DNA from: Butyricicoccus faecihominis | GTDB taxonomy: Bacteria > Bacillota > Clostridia > Oscillospirales > Butyricicoccaceae | DNA: 64,000 nucleotides | NCBI RefSeq assembly: GCF_024462775.1 | Contig: NZ_JANGCE010000008.1 | Location: 38,426 to 102,425, forward strand | Reading direction: 5' to 3' | Part shown: piece after piece, positions 58,627-64,000 of the stretch | How the letters are laid out: each line of letters opens with the position of its first letter | How positions within the stretch are numbered: the first letter of the stretch is position 1 | Position numbers and translations under genes: made by a program | The notes under the pieces: model-generated | What the model saw: only the letters and a program-made list of their open reading frames with translations | What the model was told of the DNA's origin: nothing | Database searches by the model: none

Positions 58627-59754
58627 ATGAACAACGTATTGGGCGTCATCATTGCGTTTGACAATGACAACGATCTGCGCGAGATCACCGATCACCGCAC
58701 GGTCGCGGCCGTGCCGTGGGGCGGCAGATACCGCGTAATCGACTTTATGCTATCGAACATGGTAAACTCCGGTATCTACCGTGTGGGCATTCTGATGAAG
58801 GATAAGTACCAATCCCTGATCGACCATATCGGCAACGCCAAGGATTGGGACCTGTCCCGTAAGAATTCCGGCGTTACGCTGCTGCCGCCGTATTCCTATT
58901 CTAAAAAGGCTTCGCCCCTTGTGACGGGCGAATACCGCGGCAAGATTGACGCGCTGGCCGGCGCGGTCGATTTTCTACAAAAGAACCGTTCGGACTATGT
59001 CGTCATCGCGGACGGCGATATCGTCGCCAACGTTCCGCTGGACGATGTGATCGACCGCCACGTGAAATCGGGCGCCGACCTGACCATGGTCTGCACCAAG
59101 AAGACCAAGGATTCGCCGTATACCACCTATGTGGAGCTCAACCGCCGCAAGGAAGCGGTCGATATCCGCGTGGGCGACTCGAACGAGGGCAAGTGCAAGC
59201 ATGTCGCGCTGGGCATCTATGTGATGAGCCGTCAGTACCTCATCCACCTGCTGTCGGACTGCGTCACGCATAACTGCATCCATTTCGAGCGCGAGCTCCT
59301 CACCCGCGCCCTGATTGACGGCACGGTCGCCGGGTACATTTTCTCTGAATTTGCGGTGAAGATCGAGGATACGAACGATTATTTCCAGTCCAACATGGAC
59401 ATGCTCGACAAGGATGTACGCGACGAGGTGTTCCTCCGCACCCGGCCCATCCTCACCCGCATCAAGGACGAGGCGCCCGCTTATTACGGCGACAAGGCCG
59501 TGGTTGAGGATTGCCTGATCGCGGATGGCTGCCACATCGAAGGCCAGATCAAAAACTGCGTGCTTTTCCGCGATGTTTTGATCGAGGAAGGCGCAGATGT
59601 GCGCGACTGTATCATCATGGAGGGCGGCCGTATTTTGAACGGCGCGTCCTTGCGCCACGTCATCACCGACCGCGGCGTGACCGTCCGCGACGGACGCACC
59701 ATGATGGGCCACGAAAACTATCCGATCACCATCGCCAAGAGCTCCACGGTATAA
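58627..59754 (+). CDS. glgD: GlgD, regulatory subunit of ADP-glucose pyrophosphorylase
   Basis: A 375-residue paralogue of GlgC. It keeps VAAVPWGGRYRVIDFMLSNMVNSGI (about residues 27-51) and a C-terminal beta-helix (ADGCHIEGQIKNCVLFRDVLIEEGADV). It lacks the LAGGQGSRL catalytic loop at the N-terminus, which is replaced by GVIIAFDNDNDLREITDHR. It is therefore expected to be non-catalytic and to modulate GlgC, as in other Clostridia and Bacilli. RBS AAGGGGG. A 179-nt gap with a possible internal promoter separates it from glgA. Confidence 0.95.
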   Translation: MNNVLGVIIAFDNDNDLREITDHRTVAAVPWGGRYRVIDFMLSNMVNSGIYRVGILMKDKYQSLIDHIGNAKDWDLSRKNSGVTLLPPYSYSKKASPLVTGEYRGKIDALAGAVDFLQKNRSDYVVIADGDIVANVPLDDVIDRHVKSGADLTMVCTKKTKDSPYTTYVELNRRKEAVDIRVGDSNEGKCKHVALGIYVMSRQYLIHLLSDCVTHNCIHFERELLTRALIDGTVAGYIFSEFAVKIEDTNDYFQSNMDMLDKDVRDEVFLRTRPILTRIKDEAPAYYGDKAVVEDCLIADGCHIEGQIKNCVLFRDVLIEEGADVRDCIIMEGGRILNGASLRHVITDRGVTVRDGRTMMGHENYPITIAKSSTV

Positions 59755-59852
59755 CAACTGTCCCTTGAAAGCATCACAATAATGCCAAAAACATGGCAAA
59801 ATGTGTGTGATGTTCGTTCAAAATCCCCATATTGTTTGGGGATAGGATTTAG

Positions 59853-59905
59853 TATAATAGATGAATAGAAGCATGGGGCGCGGAAGCGGAGGATACCTAC
59901 GCTTC
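59853..59905 (+). promoter_or_regulatory. Possible internal promoter and leader hairpin of glgA
   Basis: TATAAT at 59853-59858 with only a poor -35 (TTGTTT, 15 bp away). It is followed by a 10- to 11-bp GC hairpin near 59878-59905 (GCGCGGAAGCG/CGCTTCCGCGC). No T-run, so it is an mRNA structure rather than a terminator. Confidence 0.4.
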
Positions 59906-59933
59906 CGCGCGGCCTTGAGGGAGGTTCGGCTCT

Positions 59934-61367
59934 ATGAAAATCATGTATGTAACGAGCGAATGTGCGCCGTTCGTCAAGACCGGCGGTCTGGGCGACGTTG
60001 CGGGCTCGCTGCCCAAGGCGCTGGCCGCTAAGGGACATGACGTGCGCGTGTTCTGCCCGTTGTATTCCGCGATTGACGGCGGCATGCGCGAAAAGTTTTA
60101 TTTTATCAAAAACGCCTATGTCCGCCTCGGCTGGCGCAATCAGTATTGCGGCGTGTTTGAATACAAGCAGGACGGCGTGACGTTTTACTTTATCGATAAT
60201 GAGTATTACTTCTCGCGCGGCCAGATCTATGGCGAATATGACGATGCCGAGCGCTACGCCTACTATTCCAAGGCCGTGCTTGAGATTCTGCCCGATCTCG
60301 ATTGGAAGCCGGATGTGATTAACGCCAACGATTGGCAGACCGCGCTTGTGCCGGTGTATTACAACCTGATGTTTTCGTCCCGGCCGTTCTACTCGGGCAT
60401 TAAAACGGTGTTTACCATTCATAATATCCAGTATCAGGGCCGCTATGGCCGCGAGATATTGGAATACGTGCTGGGTATCGACGACGCGCATTTCCGTTCC
60501 GGCTTTATGTCGATGGATGGCGACGTTAACCTGATGAAGGCTGCGATCGTCTCGTCGAGCGCGGTTACCACCGTATCGCCCACCTATGCGCAGGAAATCC
60601 AGACCGAGTACTACGGCTACCGGCTCGATTCCGTGCTGCGCATGAACAGCTATAAGCTGCACGGTATTTTAAACGGCATTGATATGGACGCTTTCAACCC
60701 CATGACCGACCCCAAGCTGTTTAAAAACTACGGCCCGCGCAATCCGCAGGATAAGCAGGTAAACAAACTGGAGCTTTTAAAGCTTTGCGGGCTGGAAGGT
60801 AATGAGAACACCCCGGTCATCGGCATTGTCACGCGTTTTGTCGATCAGAAGGGGCTCGACCTCGTCGAAGCCGTGCTGCACGATCTGCTGTCGGACGACC
60901 TGCGCCTGATCGTTCTGGGCACGGGCGACTGGCGCTATGAGCAGATGTTTATTGAAGCCAAGCGCCGCTATCCTGCAAAAATATCGGCTTCCATCATGTT
61001 CTCCGGCGATCTGGCCAACCGTATTTACGCGGGCGCGGATATGTTCCTGATGCCGTCTAAATTCGAGCCCTGCGGCCTTGCCCAGATGATCGCGCTGCGC
61101 TACGGCACCATTCCGATCGTGCGCGAGACCGGTGGCCTGAAGGACACGGTACAGGCCTTTGTCGACTATTCCGGCACGGGCAACGGCTTTACCTTCAACA
61201 GCTACAATGCGCATGATATGCTGCATGTCATCCGCGAAGCCTGCGGTGTGTTCCGCTACAACAAGGCCGCGTGGAACAAACTACAGCTTCAGGGCATGAA
61301 ATCGGATTTCAGCTGGGGCAGCTCAGCGGATAAATACATAGAGGTCTATCAGTCCACCATGGGATAA
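59934..61367 (+). CDS. glgA: Glycogen synthase GlgA
   Basis: GT5 glycosyltransferase that adds glucose from ADP-glucose to the growing alpha-1,4 chain. The 477-residue protein starts MKIMYVTSECAPFVKTGGLGDVAGSLP, whose KTGGL loop binds ADP-glucose. It continues with FTIHNIQYQGRYGRE near 160 and ends the second Rossmann domain with FLMPSKFEPCGLAQMIALRYGTIPIVRETGGLKDTV (about 364-400), holding the catalytic Glu and the STGGL-like motif. Length matches the family. RBS GGGAGG precedes the ATG. Confidence 0.97.
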   Translation: MKIMYVTSECAPFVKTGGLGDVAGSLPKALAAKGHDVRVFCPLYSAIDGGMREKFYFIKNAYVRLGWRNQYCGVFEYKQDGVTFYFIDNEYYFSRGQIYGEYDDAERYAYYSKAVLEILPDLDWKPDVINANDWQTALVPVYYNLMFSSRPFYSGIKTVFTIHNIQYQGRYGREILEYVLGIDDAHFRSGFMSMDGDVNLMKAAIVSSSAVTTVSPTYAQEIQTEYYGYRLDSVLRMNSYKLHGILNGIDMDAFNPMTDPKLFKNYGPRNPQDKQVNKLELLKLCGLEGNENTPVIGIVTRFVDQKGLDLVEAVLHDLLSDDLRLIVLGTGDWRYEQMFIEAKRRYPAKISASIMFSGDLANRIYAGADMFLMPSKFEPCGLAQMIALRYGTIPIVRETGGLKDTVQAFVDYSGTGNGFTFNSYNAHDMLHVIREACGVFRYNKAAWNKLQLQGMKSDFSWGSSADKYIEVYQSTMG

Positions 61368-61447
61368 GGGACCCGGCAGGCGCCTTTTGCGCGCTTGCAT
61401 CGCCCGCAAAGGGGCGAGAGATGAAATAGTGAGGAGAAATAGAAACC

Positions 61448-63892
61448 ATGCCAAAGAAACTTTACACGAAGAACGCACTCAAGGAGGCGATCGCCGCCAA
61501 GCTGCGCCGTCATTTCGGCCGCGAGGTGGAGGATGCGTCCAAAGAGCAGGTGTACGAGGCCTGCGCGCTTGTTGTCCGCGATGCGCTGACCGAGCACATG
61601 ATCGAAACGCAGCGCAAGGTAGAACGCGACGGTGAGCGTCAGGTGCACTATTTGTGCATGGAATTTTTGGTCGGCCGCAGCCTGCGCAACAATGCCTATA
61701 ACCTAGGCATGCTGCCCACGCTGACCGAAGCGCTCGCGGACATGGGCTATGATATGGCCGATGTTTTTGAGGAAGAGGCCGATCCCGGCCTTGGAAACGG
61801 CGGTTTGGGCCGTCTGGCCGCCTGCTATATGGATGGCATGGCGACCACCGGCGTGCGCGGCACCGGCTATTCGATCCGTTATGAACACGGTATTTTTAAG
61901 CAGAAGATCGAAAACGGCGAACAGATCGAGTTGCCGGATTCTTGGCTCGCTTCGGGCGACGTGTGGCACATCCCCGCGATGGACGACACGCGCGAAGTCC
62001 GCATCGGCGGTACGGTCAATTCGTATTTCGACGAATCGGGCAAGCTTGTGGTAGAGTACCATGATTACACGCCCGTGCTCGCCGTACCGTACGATATGCC
62101 GATCTCGGGCTATGATACGGATAACATCGCCCGCCTGCGCCTTTGGGAAGCAAAAAGCCCGATCGCGCTCGATATGAAGCTTTTCTCCTCCGGCGAATAC
62201 CTTAAGGCGCTGGAAAAACACGCCATGGCCGAAACCATTTCCATGGTGCTCTATCCCGAGGATAACCACCGCGAAGGCCAGTCGCTGCGCCTGAAGCAGC
62301 AGTATTTTCTGGTTTCCGCTACCATTCAGGATATCTGCGCCAAGCACAAGGCCAAGTATAAGACGCTCGCGAACTTTGCGCACAAGCATGTGCTGCACAT
62401 CAACGATACCCACCCGACCCTTGTCATCCCGGAGCTGATGCGCATCCTGATGGATGAAAACGATATGACGTGGGAGCAAGCGTGGAACATCGTTTCGCAG
62501 TCCGTCGCTTACACCAACCACACCGTTATGCCCGAGGCGCTGGAGTGCTGGCCGATCTCGCTCATGACCGAGCTGATGCCCCGCATCATGCAGATCGTCT
62601 ATGAGATCAACGAGCGTTTCTGCAAGGAGCTTTGGGACTTCTTCCCGAACGATTTCCAGAAAATCTCTAAGCTTGCCATCGTGTCGGACGGCATCGTGCG
62701 CATGGCGAATCTTGCCATCGCGGGTTCGTTCTCGGTCAACGGCGTTTCCGCGCTGCACTCCGAGATTCTCAAGGAGCGCGTCTTTAACGATTTTTACACC
62801 ATTTACCCGGCCAAGTTCCGCAATGTCACCAATGGTATCGCGCACCGCCGCTGGCTGTGCGAGGCCAACCCGGAACTGACCGAGCTGATCACCGATAAGA
62901 TCGGTCAAGGCTTTATCACCCATCCGTCCGAATTGCAGGTGCTGGCGAACTTCGGCGATGATAAGGATCTGCTGAATCAGCTGGGCGAGATCAAGCGCCG
63001 CAACAAGGAACGCCTTGCCGCCTATATCAAGGAGCACAACGGCATCGAGGTCAATATGAACTCGATCTTCGACGTACAGGCCAAGCGCCTGCACGAGTAC
63101 AAGCGGCAGATGCTCAACCTGCTTCACATCATCGCGCTGTACCACCGCTTGAAGGATGATCCGCGCCAAAGCTTCGTGCCGCGCACGTTTATCTTCGGTT
63201 CCAAGGCGGCGCCCGGCTACGCGGTCGCGAAAAAGACCGTTCGTCTGATCAATTCCATTGCGAATATGATCAATAACGATCCCGTGATCGGCGACAAGCT
63301 CAAGGTCGTTTTCCTTGAGGATTATAAGGTCTCGCTGGCCGAAGTGCTTATGCCGGCGGCCGAGGTCTCCGAACAGATTTCGATCGCGGGCAAGGAAGCT
63401 TCCGGCACGGGCAACATGAAGTTCATGATGAACGGCGCGCTCACCATCGGCACGATGGACGGCGCGAACGTCGAAATCTGCGAAGCCGTGGGCGAAGAAA
63501 ATATCTTCATCTTCGGCATGGAAACGCCGGAAGCGGAGGCGCTCGCGGCATCCGGTTCCTACAACCCGATGCTGATTTATCAGAACGATCCCACGCTCAA
63601 GCGCGTGATGGATCATATGATCTCCGGCTTTGGCGACGGCGTGGATTACACCGACCTTGCTAACCTGCTGCTGCACGGCGCGGGCGGTCAGGCGGATCGC
63701 TATATGAGCTTCAAGGATTTCGGGGCGTATGCCGCCGCGCAGGATCGCGTTTCGCAGATGTACCTCCGCCCGGAAAACTGGAACTATATGTCGCTCATGA
63801 ATATCGCGAACTCCGGCCGTTTTGCGGCGGACCGTTCGGTTGCGGAATACGCGCAGAACATCTGGCGCGTCAAGACCAACTTCGCATTTTAA
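61448..63892 (+). CDS. glgP: Glycogen/maltodextrin phosphorylase GlgP
   Basis: PLP-dependent GT35 enzyme that releases glucose-1-phosphate from glycogen. The 814-residue protein has HYLCMEFLVGRSLRNN near residue 62, GLGNGGLGRLAACYMDGMAT near 113, and the PLP-binding Lys658 in EASGTGNMKFMMNGALTIGTMDGANVEI. It has the normal family length and no N-terminal allosteric extension beyond the usual. RBS GAGGAG. As the last gene of the cluster it permits turnover of the polymer made by the upstream genes. Strong terminator follows. Confidence 0.97.
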   Translation: MPKKLYTKNALKEAIAAKLRRHFGREVEDASKEQVYEACALVVRDALTEHMIETQRKVERDGERQVHYLCMEFLVGRSLRNNAYNLGMLPTLTEALADMGYDMADVFEEEADPGLGNGGLGRLAACYMDGMATTGVRGTGYSIRYEHGIFKQKIENGEQIELPDSWLASGDVWHIPAMDDTREVRIGGTVNSYFDESGKLVVEYHDYTPVLAVPYDMPISGYDTDNIARLRLWEAKSPIALDMKLFSSGEYLKALEKHAMAETISMVLYPEDNHREGQSLRLKQQYFLVSATIQDICAKHKAKYKTLANFAHKHVLHINDTHPTLVIPELMRILMDENDMTWEQAWNIVSQSVAYTNHTVMPEALECWPISLMTELMPRIMQIVYEINERFCKELWDFFPNDFQKISKLAIVSDGIVRMANLAIAGSFSVNGVSALHSEILKERVFNDFYTIYPAKFRNVTNGIAHRRWLCEANPELTELITDKIGQGFITHPSELQVLANFGDDKDLLNQLGEIKRRNKERLAAYIKEHNGIEVNMNSIFDVQAKRLHEYKRQMLNLLHIIALYHRLKDDPRQSFVPRTFIFGSKAAPGYAVAKKTVRLINSIANMINNDPVIGDKLKVVFLEDYKVSLAEVLMPAAEVSEQISIAGKEASGTGNMKFMMNGALTIGTMDGANVEICEAVGEENIFIFGMETPEAEALAASGSYNPMLIYQNDPTLKRVMDHMISGFGDGVDYTDLANLLLHGAGGQADRYMSFKDFGAYAAAQDRVSQMYLRPENWNYMSLMNIANSGRFAADRSVAEYAQNIWRVKTNFAF

Positions 63893-63897
63893 AAGAG

Positions 63898-63928
63898 AAG
63901 TACCGGCCAAATTGGCCGGTACTTTTTT
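63898..63928 (+). terminator. Terminator of the glycogen cluster
   Basis: Stem AGTACCGGCC/GGCCGGTACT followed by TTTTTT. Confidence 0.92.
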
Positions 63929-64000
63929 GCGTAGGGGATTCGCTTCGCGCACGATTTTGGATGCGCGGCGGTAGCCGCGGGCGGGGCGGGGGGGGGGCCC

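Noticed and set aside
61368..61447. Possible attenuator or riboswitch between glgA and glgP
   Set aside because: Only short GC-rich pairing; no T-run or recognised aptamer blocks.
61703..63952. Long open frame (749 codons) antisense to glgP
   Set aside because: GC-rich third-position shadow of a well-conserved gene; composition is Arg/His/Val-rich without any family motif, and it has no RBS.

Overview
The window comes from a low-G+C-lineage (Bacillota) bacterium with fairly GC-rich DNA, most likely a gut Clostridia member of the Oscillospirales/Butyricicoccaceae kind. This is an inference from RNase Y, the Asp23/YloV pair, LexA with a Firmicutes-type SOS box, lipoprotein-anchored ABC binding proteins, the GlgC/GlgD pair and consensus sigma-A promoters with strong Shine-Dalgarno sites. 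No 16S, ribosomal operon, prophage, IS or CRISPR is present, so a genus cannot be fixed.

Layout. 1-17 kb is mostly housekeeping: a left-truncated GHKL sensor kinase, a TetR regulator, RNase Y, pgeF, an orphan peptide-binding lipoprotein, mnmA, a DMT exporter, a YitT protein, GNAT and DUF4180 proteins, purA, recG, lexA, then yloU-yloV and pth. 17-49 kb is an accessory island for inositol-like cyclitols. It holds three complete ribose-type ABC transporters, one sodium/solute symporter, three LacI regulators, three Gfo/Idh/MocA dehydrogenases, an IolE-type dehydratase, two further TIM-barrel isomerase/epimerases and a PIG-L deacetylase. Inside the island, at 25.6-32.8 kb, lie a flavodoxin, a DUF1848 Fe-S protein, tRNA-Val, an OadB-like sodium pump subunit behind a manganese (yybP-ykoY) riboswitch, a GGDEF-EAL protein, a surface barnase-like RNase with its barstar, and a tiny HTH protein. 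48.9-49.6 kb holds a small ribbon-helix-helix gene bracketed by inverted operator-like repeats. 49.7-54.9 kb carries a cysteine desulfurase and thiI (tRNA thiolation), separated by two paralogous membrane proteins, then cinA. 55.1-63.9 kb is a full glycogen cluster, glgB-glgC-glgD-glgA-glgP, in which GlgB has a histone-H1-like Lys/Ala tail.

How the genes fit together. Each LacI gene sits beside a transporter operon, and promoter-proximal palindromes suggest local circuits. The clearest is around LacI-3, where related motifs lie just downstream of the predicted start sites of both flanking transporter operons. The island has dehydrogenases and a dehydratase but no recognisable iolB, iolC, iolD or iolJ, so the late steps of inositol breakdown must be elsewhere or follow another route. 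The strongest candidates for something new are the Mn riboswitch controlling an orphan OadB-type pump, the PIG-L gene inside an inositol operon, the surface barnase/barstar operon, the GlgB tail and the RHH inverted-repeat module.
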